Positions 15,287 to 23,357 of a DNA stretch of 64,000 bases are shown piece after piece. The position numbers and the translations under genes are program-made. Within the stretch, counting starts at the first letter, position 1. Every line of letters starts with the position of its first letter. Source of the DNA: Phycicoccus avicenniae (GTDB taxonomy: Bacteria > Actinomycetota > Actinomycetes > Actinomycetales > Dermatophilaceae); contig NZ_JAGSNF010000017.1 in the NCBI RefSeq assembly GCF_018139485.1, forward strand, positions 1-64,000, read 5' to 3'. Below the pieces are notes generated by a model. It did no database searches. It saw only the letters and a program-made list of their open reading frames with translations, and had not been told where the DNA came from.

Positions 15287-16372
15287 TCAGGCGACGTGGC
15301 GGACCGGGCCGAGCCAGGCCTCGAGACCGTCGCCGGTGACGTCCCAGAACGGACCGCGCTCGGCCAGCTCGGCGTCGGTGAGCAGGGCGCGGTCGAACGC
15401 GGCGCGCAGCTCCTGGCGGTGGTCGTCCCTCCGCAGACCGGTGACGAGGATGCGGGTGACCGGTGCCGACCGACCCCAGCGACCCTGGACACCGACGCTC
15501 ACCTGGCCACCGGCGCCGTCCCAGACGCCGACGTCGCCGGGACGGCTCGCGAGCCAGAAGCAGCCCCGGGTGCGGAACGGCCCGCCTCCGAGGACGTCGA
15601 GCTGCTCGTGCAGCCGCCGGGGGTGCAGAGGTCGGTCCGACGTCAGCTCGAGGGTCCACACGAGCCGGCTCTCCGCGGCGCGGCTCGGGCCGTCGTGGAC
15701 CTCGGCGACCCAGGCCTCCGTCGCATCGTGGTCGTGGACCCCGGGAAGCAGCGTCTCGGCGCGCATCCCGGGCCAGTCCCGCGTGACGAGGGCGCGCGGC
15801 CTCGCAAGGAACCTCGTGAGGTCGAGCGCCGCGTCCGGCACGTCGCCGAAGAGGGCGACGGCGTCGGCGTACTCGACCATCCCGCAGAGCACCTCGCCGA
15901 CCCCTCGCAGGTCCGTCGGGAGGGTGCCGAGGCCTCGTTCGGCGAGGACGTCCTCCCCGAGCAGGTCCTCGAGGGCCGCCTCCCCGTCGAGCGCGGCGAC
16001 GACGCCACCGACCCGGACGTCCGGTGCGGCATCGGCGTCCCAGGCGAGCACCCGACACACGGACAGCGCGTCGGCCGTGACGGGCAGGTGCGCGACGACC
16101 GCCTGCCAGCGACCGAGCTCGGCGAGCCGCTGGAGGGTGGGCACGACGTCCTCGCGGACCGCGCAGCTCGTGCACGGGTGGTCGAGGACGACGACCTCGC
16201 GCTCGAGCAGCCCGGTGACGTCGCTGACGGTCCGGACGAGGTGCCCGGCACCCGCGTCGAGGTCGTGCCGGACGACCACCGCCGACGGCAGGTCGAACTG
16301 CAGCGCGATCGTCGCGGCGGCCATCGCTGACTCGTCGATGCCGGTGACGAGGAAGGCCGGCACGCGGCTCAC
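15287..16372 (-). CDS. COG0523/CobW-like protein of a zinc-starvation operon
   Basis: 361 residues, with the CobW C-terminal domain ([30 protein letters not shown] ... VWDGAGGQ, then [19 protein letters not shown]) and an N-terminal G3E-like half containing [21 protein letters not shown], the place of the metal-binding CxCC motif. The N-terminus reads [18 protein letters not shown] where true G3E GTPases carry GxxGxGKT, so the P-loop lysine is missing and GTP hydrolysis is doubtful. It is likely a zinc-homeostasis factor. GTG start in GTGA overlap with rpmE2; a Zur-type box lies upstream of that gene. Confidence 0.85.
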   Translation of the reverse strand: MSRVPAFLVTGIDESAMAAATIALQFDLPSAVVVRHDLDAGAGHLVRTVSDVTGLLEREVVVLDHPCTSCAVREDVVPTLQRLAELGRWQAVVAHLPVTADALSVCRVLAWDADAAPDVRVGGVVAALDGEAALEDLLGEDVLAERGLGTLPTDLRGVGEVLCGMVEYADAVALFGDVPDAALDLTRFLARPRALVTRDWPGMRAETLLPGVHDHDATEAWVAEVHDGPSRAAESRLVWTLELTSDRPLHPRRLHEQLDVLGGGPFRTRGCFWLASRPGDVGVWDGAGGQVSVGVQGRWGRSAPVTRILVTGLRRDDHRQELRAAFDRALLTDAELAERGPFWDVTGDGLEAWLGPVRHVA

Positions 16373-16614
16373 GAGCGCGCCCCGTAGCGCCGCCGGTAAC
16401 GCTCGACCCGGCCCTCGCTGTCGAGGGTGCGGGCGCGGCCGGTCCAGAACGGGTGGGAGTCCGAGGACACCTCGACGTCGATGACCGGGTAGGTGCGCGC
16501 CTCGTACTCGACGGTCCGCTCGGGGACCAGCGTCGAGCGGGTGAGGAACATCGCCCCCGTCGTGCGGTCGCGGTAGACGACCTCCTCGTAGCGGGGGTGG
16601 ATTCCGGAACGCAT
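16369..16614 (-). CDS. rpmE2: 50S ribosomal protein L31 type B (zinc-free)
   Basis: 81 residues beginning [20 protein letters not shown], with [29 protein letters not shown] at the C-terminus: type B L31 without the CxxC of the zinc form. Of two in-frame ATGs (16620, 16614) the second gives the family N-terminus and better spacing to the GGAG site. First gene of the leftward zinc-starvation operon, next to the Zur-type box. Confidence 0.92.
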   Translation of the reverse strand: MRSGIHPRYEEVVYRDRTTGAMFLTRSTLVPERTVEYEARTYPVIDVEVSSDSHPFWTGRARTLDSEGRVERYRRRYGARS

Positions 16615-16633
16615 GGGCATTCTCCGTTCAAGT

Positions 16634-16648
16634 TGATAACGGTTCTCA
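16634..16648. promoter_or_regulatory. Zur-type operator between divergent zinc-starvation operons
   Basis: TGATAACGGTTCTCA is an imperfect palindrome with the TGAnAAC-n-GTTnTCA layout of actinobacterial Zur boxes. It lies 20 nt from the rpmE2 start and 48 nt before the L28 gene, so Zn-bound Zur could shut both operons. Confidence 0.82.
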
Positions 16649-16695
16649 TTCTATGCCACAGTCGGCGCGTCCCCGCAACCGAACGAGGAGCAGCC

Positions 16696-16932
16696 ATGTC
16701 CCGCTTCTGTGTCGTCACCGGAGCCCGTCCGGGCTTCGGTCACCGCATCTCCCACTCCCACCGGCGGACGAAACGGCGCTTCGACGTCAACGTCCAGCGC
16801 AAGCGCTACTGGGTGCCCAGCCTGCGCCGGTACGTCCGGCTCACCGTCTCGGCCAAGGGCATCAAGACCATCGACACGCGCGGCATCGACGCCGTCGTCG
16901 CCGACCTGCGGCGTCAGGGGGTGCGGCTCTGA
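16696..16932 (+). CDS. rpmB: 50S ribosomal protein L28, alternative paralogue
   Basis: 78 residues with the L28 signature [24 protein letters not shown] and [14 protein letters not shown]. Only one Cys (Cys5) remains of the zinc-binding set. GAGGAG site before the ATG. First gene of the rightward operon L28-L33-S14, fused by TGATG overlaps. Confidence 0.92.
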   Translation: MSRFCVVTGARPGFGHRISHSHRRTKRRFDVNVQRKRYWVPSLRRYVRLTVSAKGIKTIDTRGIDAVVADLRRQGVRL

Positions 16933-17102
16933 TGGCGAAGCGATCGGCCGACGCCCGTCCGAAGATCGTGCTCCGCTCGACCGCCGGCACCGGGACGAGC
17001 TACGTCACCGAGAAGAACCGGCGCAACGACCCCGACCGACTCGTCCTGCGCAAGTACGACCCGAAGGTCCGCCGACACGTCGAGTTCAAGGAGTCCCGCT
17101 GA
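16932..17102 (+). CDS. rpmG: 50S ribosomal protein L33, zinc-free paralogue
   Basis: 56 residues ([21 protein letters not shown] ... [21 protein letters not shown]). The four zinc-ligand cysteines of standard L33 are absent. The ATG overlaps the L28 stop (TGATG). Confidence 0.93.
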   Translation: MAKRSADARPKIVLRSTAGTGTSYVTEKNRRNDPDRLVLRKYDPKVRRHVEFKESR

Positions 17103-17407
17103 TGGCCAAGCGCAGCCTCGTCGCCAAGGACGAGAAGCGGCGCGAGGTCGTCGCCCGGTACGCCGAACGCCGCGCCGACCTCAAGGCACGCGCCCGCGAC
17201 CCGCGCGCCACGTCCGCCGACCGGGCCGCGGCCCGTCTCGCGCTCCAGCGACTTCCCCGGGACGCCTCACCGACCCGGCTCGTGAACCGCGACGTCGTCG
17301 ACGGGCGAGCCCGCTCCGTCCACCGGGCGTTCGGCCTTTCCCGGGTCCGTCTGCGCGAGATGGCCCACCGCGGGGAGCTGCCGGGGGTGACGAAGAGCAG
17401 CTGGTGA
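17102..17407 (+). CDS. rpsN: 30S ribosomal protein S14, zinc-free paralogue
   Basis: 101 residues: long, Cys-free S14 with C-terminal [33 protein letters not shown]-type end (here [18 protein letters not shown]). Overlaps the L33 stop by TGATG. With L36, L32, L31B, L28 and L33 it gives a set of substitutes that frees zinc from ribosomes during starvation. Confidence 0.93.
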   Translation: MAKRSLVAKDEKRREVVARYAERRADLKARARDPRATSADRAAARLALQRLPRDASPTRLVNRDVVDGRARSVHRAFGLSRVRLREMAHRGELPGVTKSSW

Positions 17408-17508
17408 CGCCGCTCGCGCCCGGGACCGCGGTCCTCGTCGCGGAAGGATCGGGGCCGCGCCCCTGTTGGCAGGAGGACAGCCCGTAGTCACCGACGACAG
17501 GAGCAGTG

Positions 17509-18030
17509 ATGAGCCTCGACCGACCGGTCGCCCCGAACCCCTACGAGATGCTGCCGCAGGTGCCCTCGTTCACCGTGACGAGCGACGACGTCACCGACGG
17601 CGCACCCCTGAAGGACGACCAGGTCGCCAGCGGCGGCAACACCTCCCCGCAGGTGTCGTGGTCCGGCGCCCCCGAGGGCACGCAGAGCTACGTCGTGTCG
17701 GTCTTCGACCCGGACGCCCCGACCCCGTCCGGCTTCTGGCACTGGACGCTCGTCGACGTCCCCGCGGACGTCACCTCGCTCGCGGCCGGCGCCGCGTCGG
17801 GAGACCTCCCCGGGAACGCCTTCCACGTCCGCAACGACGGCGGCGAGAAGGGCTTCATGGGCGCGGCCCCGCCGGAGGGGGACGTGCCGCACCGGTACTA
17901 CCTCGTCGTCCACGCCGTCTCGGAGCCGACCCTCGGGGTGGACGCGGACGCCTCCCCGACCGTCGTCGCCTTCAACCTCGCGTTCAAGACCCTCGGCCGC
18001 GCGGTGATCCACGGCACGTACCAGGCCTGA
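17509..18030 (+). CDS. YbhB/YbcL family Raf-kinase-inhibitor-like (PEBP) protein
   Basis: 173 residues of the bacterial phosphatidylethanolamine-binding protein fold. Ligand-pocket motifs [24 protein letters not shown] at about 65-88 and [27 protein letters not shown] are typical. No signal peptide, so probably cytosolic; biochemical role unknown. Start ATG follows GGAG; an in-frame GTG one codon earlier is possible. Confidence 0.9.
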   Translation: MSLDRPVAPNPYEMLPQVPSFTVTSDDVTDGAPLKDDQVASGGNTSPQVSWSGAPEGTQSYVVSVFDPDAPTPSGFWHWTLVDVPADVTSLAAGAASGDLPGNAFHVRNDGGEKGFMGAAPPEGDVPHRYYLVVHAVSEPTLGVDADASPTVVAFNLAFKTLGRAVIHGTYQA

Positions 18031-18060
18031 CGGACGGGCCCCACGACGTCCCGGTCCGGC

Positions 18061-18066
18061 TAGGGT
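18061..18066 (+). promoter_or_regulatory. -10 hexamer (TAGGGT) of the MFS gene
   Basis: TAGGGT ends 7 nt before the GTG at 18074, the leaderless arrangement. Confidence 0.55.
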
Positions 18067-18073
18067 TCCCGGC

Positions 18074-19300
18074 GTGGACCGGGACGTCGTCGCCGCGGGC
18101 GCCTGGCGCCAGCTGTCGCTCATCGCAGGGGTGCAGGTCCTCGTCCTCGCGTGCTGGTTCGCCGCGTCGGCGGTGTCGCCGGCGTTGCGCGAGGAGTGGG
18201 GCGTCACGTCCGTCCAGTCGGCGCTGCTGACCGTCGCCGTCCAGCTCGGCTTCGTCGTCGGCGCGGTCGCCTCGGCCGTCCTCAACCTCGCCGACCGCTT
18301 CCCCGCCCACCGGATCGTCGGGACGGCGGCAATCGGCGCGGCCGCCTCGACCGCCGCCATCGCGCTGTTCGTCGACGGGCTCGCCGCGGCCGTCGCGCTC
18401 CGGCTGCTCACCGGGATCTTCCTCGCCGGCGTCTACCCCGTCGGCATGAAGCTCATGACGTCGTGGTTCGTCCGCGGCCGCGGCTTCGCCCTCGGCGTGC
18501 TCATCGCGTCGCTGACGCTCGGCAGCGCCCTCCCGCAGCTCATGACGAGCGTCGCAACCCTGCCGTGGCGCGGTGTGCTCCTCGCCGCGGCGTCGACCGC
18601 GGCCGTCGGTGCGCTCGTCGCCGTCCTCACCCTCCGGCCCGGCCCCTACGCGACCGCGGCCCCGCCGCTCGCGCCCGGGTACGTCGTCACCCTCTTCCGC
18701 CAGCGCGGACCGCTGCTCGCGAACCTCGGCTACTTCGGGCACATGTGGGAGCTCTACGCGATGTGGACGTGGGTCCCCGCCTTCCTCACCGCCTCCGTGC
18801 TCGCGGATACCGGGACGGAGCCGTCGCGCACCGTCGTCGGTCTCACCGCCTTCACCGTCATCGGCGTCGCCGGGGTCGCGGGCTGCCTCGTGGCCGGGCG
18901 GCTCGGTGACCGGATCGGGCGGGCCCGGGTCGCCGGGTGGGCGATGCGGGCGTCCGCGACGTGCTGCGTCCTCGCGGCCCTCGTCTACGGCGCGCCGCTG
19001 TGGCTCGTCCTGCCGGTGCTGCTCGCGTGGGGTGTCACCGTCATCGCCGACTCGGGGCTGTTCTCCAGCTGCGTAGCGGACGTCGTCGACCCGCGCTACG
19101 TCGGGACGGCCCTCACCACCCAGACGGCCATCGGCTTCCTCCTCACGATCGTCACGATCAACGCCGTGCCCGTCGTCGTCGACCTCGTCGGCTGGCGGGT
19201 CGCCGTGGCGATGCTCGCGGTGGGGCCGGTGGCCGGTGCGGTGGCGATGCAGCGGCTCGACGTCATGCTCCGCGCGGAGGAGCCCGCCACCGCCCGGTGA
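18074..19300 (+). CDS. MFS transporter
   Basis: 408-residue inner-membrane protein with about twelve hydrophobic helices. The loop GMKLMTSWFVRGRGFALGVLI and the second-half GCLVAGRLGDRIGRARVAGW match the duplicated MFS motif. The resemblance is to CynX/NarK-like carriers of anions or small metabolites, but substrate is not predictable. GTG start 7 nt after TAGGGT, so leaderless. Confidence 0.85.
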   Translation: MDRDVVAAGAWRQLSLIAGVQVLVLACWFAASAVSPALREEWGVTSVQSALLTVAVQLGFVVGAVASAVLNLADRFPAHRIVGTAAIGAAASTAAIALFVDGLAAAVALRLLTGIFLAGVYPVGMKLMTSWFVRGRGFALGVLIASLTLGSALPQLMTSVATLPWRGVLLAAASTAAVGALVAVLTLRPGPYATAAPPLAPGYVVTLFRQRGPLLANLGYFGHMWELYAMWTWVPAFLTASVLADTGTEPSRTVVGLTAFTVIGVAGVAGCLVAGRLGDRIGRARVAGWAMRASATCCVLAALVYGAPLWLVLPVLLAWGVTVIADSGLFSSCVADVVDPRYVGTALTTQTAIGFLLTIVTINAVPVVVDLVGWRVAVAMLAVGPVAGAVAMQRLDVMLRAEEPATAR

Positions 19301-19399
19301 CCTGTGGACGGCGTTGCGCGGATGTCCCCGCGGCGTCGTACGGTGGGTCGTTCGGAGGTCGCCACGCCGGGTGGGCGACGGGTCGTGGAGGAGGTCGGG

Positions 19400-22300
19400 A
19401 TGCCCCGGGTCGTCGCCGCCCACCGCCTCGCGGCCCTCACCAACCGAGAGCTCGGCGACCTCTGCGGCACGATCACCGTCGCCCGCGGGCTCGCCTACGC
19501 CCGAGAGGGCCGCGTCGTCGACCTCGAGCTGTCCGACGACGGGCTCGAGGCCACCGGATGGGTCGGTGGCAGCACCGGACAGACGTACACGACCCGCGTC
19601 ACGCTGAGCGACGTCGCGGGGACCGCCCGCGGGGCCCGCCGCTGGCACAGCCGGTGCACGTGCCCGGTGGCCGGCGACTGCAAGCACGCCGTCGCCGTCG
19701 CCGTGCGTACCCGCGAGGACGACCCGCTCACCGGCGACCGGCCCGACGACTCCGACGCCCCCGCCCCGACGTGGGAGCAGGCGCTCGGCGGCCTGCTCGA
19801 GGACGAGACACCGCCGGACATCACCCCGGTCGGGCTGCTCCTCGAGGCGACCGGTCCGGGCAGCCGGCCTCGGGTCACGACCGACACCGGCCGCGGTGGG
19901 CTGCGGCTGCGGCCGGTCGTCCCCGGCGTGCGCGGCCAGTGGATCCGTACCGGGGTCTCGTGGGAGACCTTCGCCGGCGGCTACTACGGCTTCGGGCACG
20001 TGACGTTCTCCGACGACCACCGCGACGCCCTCACCGCCATCGCCGACGCCCACCGCCGGTCCGCCCGGGGCTTCGGGTACGGCCGGATGCCCGACGCCGT
20101 CCCGCTCGACACCCTCGGCCCCGGCTGGGTCGGGCTGCTCCGGGCCGCCGACCGCGCCGGCGTCCGGCTGCTCGCCGACCTCTCCGGCGAGGGCGTCGTC
20201 GCCTTCGCCCCCGACCCCGCCGAGCTCGTCGTCGAGATCGAGGCCATCGACGACGGTGCGGAGCTGCGGCCGCGGCTCGACCTGCCCGTCGCGCCCGGCA
20301 CCGACACCCACCTCGTCGGGTCTCCGGCGACCGGCTTCTGGCTGCGCGACGACGACACCCTCGTCCTCGGCCCGCTCGCCGAGCCCCTCGACGCCAGCAG
20401 GCAGCGGCTGCTCGACCTCGGCACCGTCGAGGTCCCCGAGGCCGACTGGGCCCGCTTCTGCGTCACCCACCTGCCGGGGCTGCGCCGCAAGGCCCACGTC
20501 CGCAGCCTCTCCCCCGAGCTCGAGCTGCCCGAGGTCGTCCCGCCGCGTCTCGAGCTCACCGTCACGGCCGAGCCGGGCCACCGCACCCACCTCGCATGGG
20601 GGTACCGCTACGGCGGGCCGACCGGCGTCACCGTCCCGCTCGACTCCGACGACCCGGATCCCATGCGCGACCGCGCCGCCGAGCGCCGGCTCGTCGACGC
20701 CCTCCGCGAGGTCGAGGAGGTCGCCGGGTTCGCCCCGCTGTGGCAGACCGTCGCCCAGCAGCCGCGCCTGGTCCCCGAGATCCGGCTGCACGGGTTCACG
20801 ACCGTCGCGTTCTCCGAGGTCCTGCCGGTCCTCGAGGAGTCCGACGCGGTCCAGGTCACCGTCGTCGGGGAGGTCGCCGACTACAGCGAGGCCGAGGAGG
20901 CACCGCTCATCCAGGTCTCGGCCACGGACCGCCCCGGCGGCCGCGGGTCGACGGGCTCGACCGACTGGTTCGACCTCGGTATCTCGGTGACGGTGTCGGA
21001 CGAGGACGTCCCGCTCGCCCCCCTCATCGAGGCGATCGCCAAGGGCCAGGAGCACCTCATCCTCGACAGCGGGACGTGGTTCTCGCTCGATCGCCCGGAG
21101 CTCGAGCAGCTGCGCCGGCTCGTCGAGGAGGCCCGCTCGCTCCAGGACAAGCCGTCCGACCCGCTGCGGATCTCCGCGGTCCACGTCGGGCTCTGGGAGG
21201 AGCTCGCGGCGCTCGGCGTCGTCGAGGAGCAGAGCGAGCGCTGGCAGGCGAGCGTCGGGCGGCTCGTCGACGGCATCGGTCTCGACCCCGCGGAGGTCCC
21301 CGTGGGCCTCGACGCGACCTTGCGGCCCTACCAGGTCGAGGGGTTCCGCTGGCTGTCGCTGCTCTGGGACACCGGGCTCGGCGGCGTGCTCGCCGACGAC
21401 ATGGGTCTCGGCAAGACCGTCCAGACCCTCGCGATGGTCCAGCGCGCGCACGAGCGCGGCCAGCTGACCGACCCCGTCCTCGTCGTCGCCCCGACGTCGG
21501 TCCTCTCGACGTGGGCCGGCGAGGCCGAGCGCTTCGTCCCCGGGCTGCGGACCGCCGTCGTCGACCGCACCCGCGGCAAGGATCGGCGCTCGCTCGAGGC
21601 CGCGGTCGGCGACGCCCACGTCGTCATCACCTCGTACACGGTGGCGCGGATCGACGAGGCGTCGTGGCGCTCGCGTCCCTGGGGGGCGGTCATCCTCGAC
21701 GAGGCGCAGTTCGTCAAGAACCACCAGGCGAAGACGTACCAGGCGGTCCGGCGGCTCTCGGCGCGGGCGAAGTTCGCGATCACCGGGACGCCGCTCGAGA
21801 ACTCCCTCATGGACCTGTGGTCGCTGCTGTCGATCGTCGCCCCCGGCCTGCACCCGAAGCCCGGCGCGTTCAAGGAGCAGTGGGCCAACCCCATCGAGCG
21901 CGACGGCGACCAGGACCGGCTCGACACGCTGCGCCGCCGGGTCCGCCCGCTCATGCTGCGCCGGACGAAGGAGGCGGTGGCCCGCGAGCTGCCGCCGAAG
22001 CAGGAGCAGATCCTCACCGTCGACCTGCACCCGCGCCACCGGGCGGTCTACGACCGGCACCTGCAGCGCGAGCGGCAGCGGCTGCTCGGGCTCATCGACG
22101 ACCTCGACGGCAACCGGATGGCGGTGCTGCGGGCGCTCACGGCGCTGCGGCAGATGGCGCTCGACCCGGCGCTCGTCGACGACGAGTACGCCGGGCTCGC
22201 GACGTCGGCCAAGGTCGACACGCTCGTCGAGTACGTCGGCGAGCTCGCCGAGGAGGGCCACCGGGCGCTCGTGTTCTCCCAGTTCACCGGCTTCCTGTCG

Positions 22301-22711
22301 ATCGTGCGCGAGCGGCTGGCCGCCGAGGGCATCGCGTACGAGTACCTCGACGGGCGCACCCGCGACCGTGCCGACCGGATCGCCGCCTTCCGCGAGGGCG
22401 ACGCGCCGGTGTTCCTCATCTCCCTCAAGGCCGGCGGGTTCGGCCTCACGCTCACCGAGGCCGACTACGTCTTCGTCCTCGACCCCTGGTGGAACCCCGC
22501 CGCGGAGGCGCAGGCCATCGACCGGGCGCACCGGATCGGTCAGACGCGGCCGGTCAACGTCTACCGGCTCGTCGCCCGCGACACCGTCGAGGAGAAGGTC
22601 GTCGCCCTCCAGGAGCGCAAGCGCGACCTGTTCCAGAAGGTCGTCGACGAGGGCGCGGCGATGAGCAAGGCCCTCACCGCCGACGACCTGCGCTCCCTCC
22701 TCGACGGCTGA
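19400..22711 (+). CDS. SWIM zinc finger - SNF2/Swi2 family DEAD-like helicase
   Basis: About 1103 residues. SWIM zinc finger CTCPVAGDCKH (Cys86, Cys88, Cys94, His96); a long middle region; then the SNF2 motor: Walker A LADDMGLGKTVQTLAM (about 660-675), DExQ-type box ILDEAQFVKNH, TGTPLENSLMDLWSLL, and helicase C domain with VFSQFTGFLSIVRERL and QAIDRAHRIGQTRPVNVYRL. Such bacterial Rapid-like or HepA-related ATPases translocate on DNA; cellular role is unknown (often proposed for DNA repair). The ATG at 19400 has GGAGGAGG upstream and is preferred over a GTG at 19304. Confidence 0.9.
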   Translation: MPRVVAAHRLAALTNRELGDLCGTITVARGLAYAREGRVVDLELSDDGLEATGWVGGSTGQTYTTRVTLSDVAGTARGARRWHSRCTCPVAGDCKHAVAVAVRTREDDPLTGDRPDDSDAPAPTWEQALGGLLEDETPPDITPVGLLLEATGPGSRPRVTTDTGRGGLRLRPVVPGVRGQWIRTGVSWETFAGGYYGFGHVTFSDDHRDALTAIADAHRRSARGFGYGRMPDAVPLDTLGPGWVGLLRAADRAGVRLLADLSGEGVVAFAPDPAELVVEIEAIDDGAELRPRLDLPVAPGTDTHLVGSPATGFWLRDDDTLVLGPLAEPLDASRQRLLDLGTVEVPEADWARFCVTHLPGLRRKAHVRSLSPELELPEVVPPRLELTVTAEPGHRTHLAWGYRYGGPTGVTVPLDSDDPDPMRDRAAERRLVDALREVEEVAGFAPLWQTVAQQPRLVPEIRLHGFTTVAFSEVLPVLEESDAVQVTVVGEVADYSEAEEAPLIQVSATDRPGGRGSTGSTDWFDLGISVTVSDEDVPLAPLIEAIAKGQEHLILDSGTWFSLDRPELEQLRRLVEEARSLQDKPSDPLRISAVHVGLWEELAALGVVEEQSERWQASVGRLVDGIGLDPAEVPVGLDATLRPYQVEGFRWLSLLWDTGLGGVLADDMGLGKTVQTLAMVQRAHERGQLTDPVLVVAPTSVLSTWAGEAERFVPGLRTAVVDRTRGKDRRSLEAAVGDAHVVITSYTVARIDEASWRSRPWGAVILDEAQFVKNHQAKTYQAVRRLSARAKFAITGTPLENSLMDLWSLLSIVAPGLHPKPGAFKEQWANPIERDGDQDRLDTLRRRVRPLMLRRTKEAVARELPPKQEQILTVDLHPRHRAVYDRHLQRERQRLLGLIDDLDGNRMAVLRALTALRQMALDPALVDDEYAGLATSAKVDTLVEYVGELAEEGHRALVFSQFTGFLSIVRERLAAEGIAYEYLDGRTRDRADRIAAFREGDAPVFLISLKAGGFGLTLTEADYVFVLDPWWNPAAEAQAIDRAHRIGQTRPVNVYRLVARDTVEEKVVALQERKRDLFQKVVDEGAAMSKALTADDLRSLLDG

Positions 22712-22732
22712 CCGGTCGTCCACCGACGTCCC

Positions 22733-22757
22733 TGTGCATCCCGATTCGGGATGCACA
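22733..22757. promoter_or_regulatory. Palindromic operator of the toxin-antitoxin pair
   Basis: A perfect inverted repeat, TGTGCATCCCGA and its complement around one central T, lies just upstream of the -10 TACGAT (22763-22768) of the antitoxin gene. It is the expected site for autoregulation by a ribbon-helix-helix antitoxin. Confidence 0.75.
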
Positions 22758-22762
22758 GCCGC

Positions 22763-22768
22763 TACGAT
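22763..22768 (+). promoter_or_regulatory. -10 hexamer (TACGAT) of the antitoxin gene
   Basis: TACGAT ends 6 nt before the antitoxin ATG at 22775; the transcript is probably leaderless. Confidence 0.55.
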
Positions 22769-22774
22769 GGGTGA

Positions 22775-23008
22775 ATGAGCACGCAGATCGCCGTCCGGCT
22801 CCCCGACGCCATGGTCGCCGCGCTGGATCGCGCCGTCGCCGACGGCCGGGCGCCCAGCCGCGCCGCCATCGTCGGGTCGGCCCTCGAGCGGGAGATGCGC
22901 CGTCTCGCCGCGGAGCACGACGCCCTCCTGCTGGAGCAGCAGGGAGCCCCGGACGACCTCGATGCCGTCGTCGCGTGGACGGCCACCACCGTGGACCTCG
23001 GGGACTGA
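22775..23008 (+). CDS. Ribbon-helix-helix antitoxin (MazE-like)
   Basis: 77 residues: an N-terminal ribbon-helix-helix (MSTQIAVRLPDAMVAALDRAVADGRAPSRAAIVGSALE-like) for DNA binding and an acidic C-terminal tail (DDLDAVVAWTATTVDLGD) that should clamp the toxin. Stop is 1 nt before the toxin start. The palindrome 18 nt upstream is its likely autoregulatory site. Confidence 0.85.
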   Translation: MSTQIAVRLPDAMVAALDRAVADGRAPSRAAIVGSALEREMRRLAAEHDALLLEQQGAPDDLDAVVAWTATTVDLGD

Positions 23009-23009
23009 C

Positions 23010-23327
23010 GTGCGGGACATCCGTCTCGTCCGCCTCGACAAGACCCGCCCGGCCGTGGTCCTCACGCGCGCCGCCGCCCGCGCGGCGATGACGAAGGTGA
23101 CCGTGGCACCGATCACCTCGACCGTCCGCGGCCTGAGCAGCGAGGTGCCCGTCGGGCCGGCCAACGGGCTGGACCACGAGTGCGCCGTGGCGCTCGACAA
23201 CGTCGTCACCGTCCCCGCCGACCGGCTCGGCCGGGTCGTCGGTCACCTCACCGCGGCGCAGGAAGCGCAGCTCGCCCGCGCCGTCGTCCTCGCCTACGAC
23301 CTGGACCTGCCCCTGCTCGACCGCTGA
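23010..23327 (+). CDS. MazF-like toxin (type II endoribonuclease family)
   Basis: 105 residues of the MazF/PemK fold: VRDIRLVRLDKTRPAVVLTRA, TVAPITSTVRGLSSEVPVGPANGLDHECAVALDNVVTVPADRLGRVVGHL. These strands match the CcdB/PemK barrel, although the usual N-terminal GDIWLVDL reads RDIRLVRLDK. GTG start directly after the antitoxin stop. Probably cleaves RNA when the antitoxin is degraded. Confidence 0.85.
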   Translation: MRDIRLVRLDKTRPAVVLTRAAARAAMTKVTVAPITSTVRGLSSEVPVGPANGLDHECAVALDNVVTVPADRLGRVVGHLTAAQEAQLARAVVLAYDLDLPLLDR

Positions 23328-23357
23328 TCGCACCGACCGGCGGACGCCGGGGGTCAC

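Noticed and set aside
17984-23209. Open frame of 1741 codons on the minus strand
   Set aside because: It lies antisense to MFS, SNF2 and toxin-antitoxin genes; composition is low-complexity Arg/Asp/Gly-rich, an effect of GC-rich third positions.
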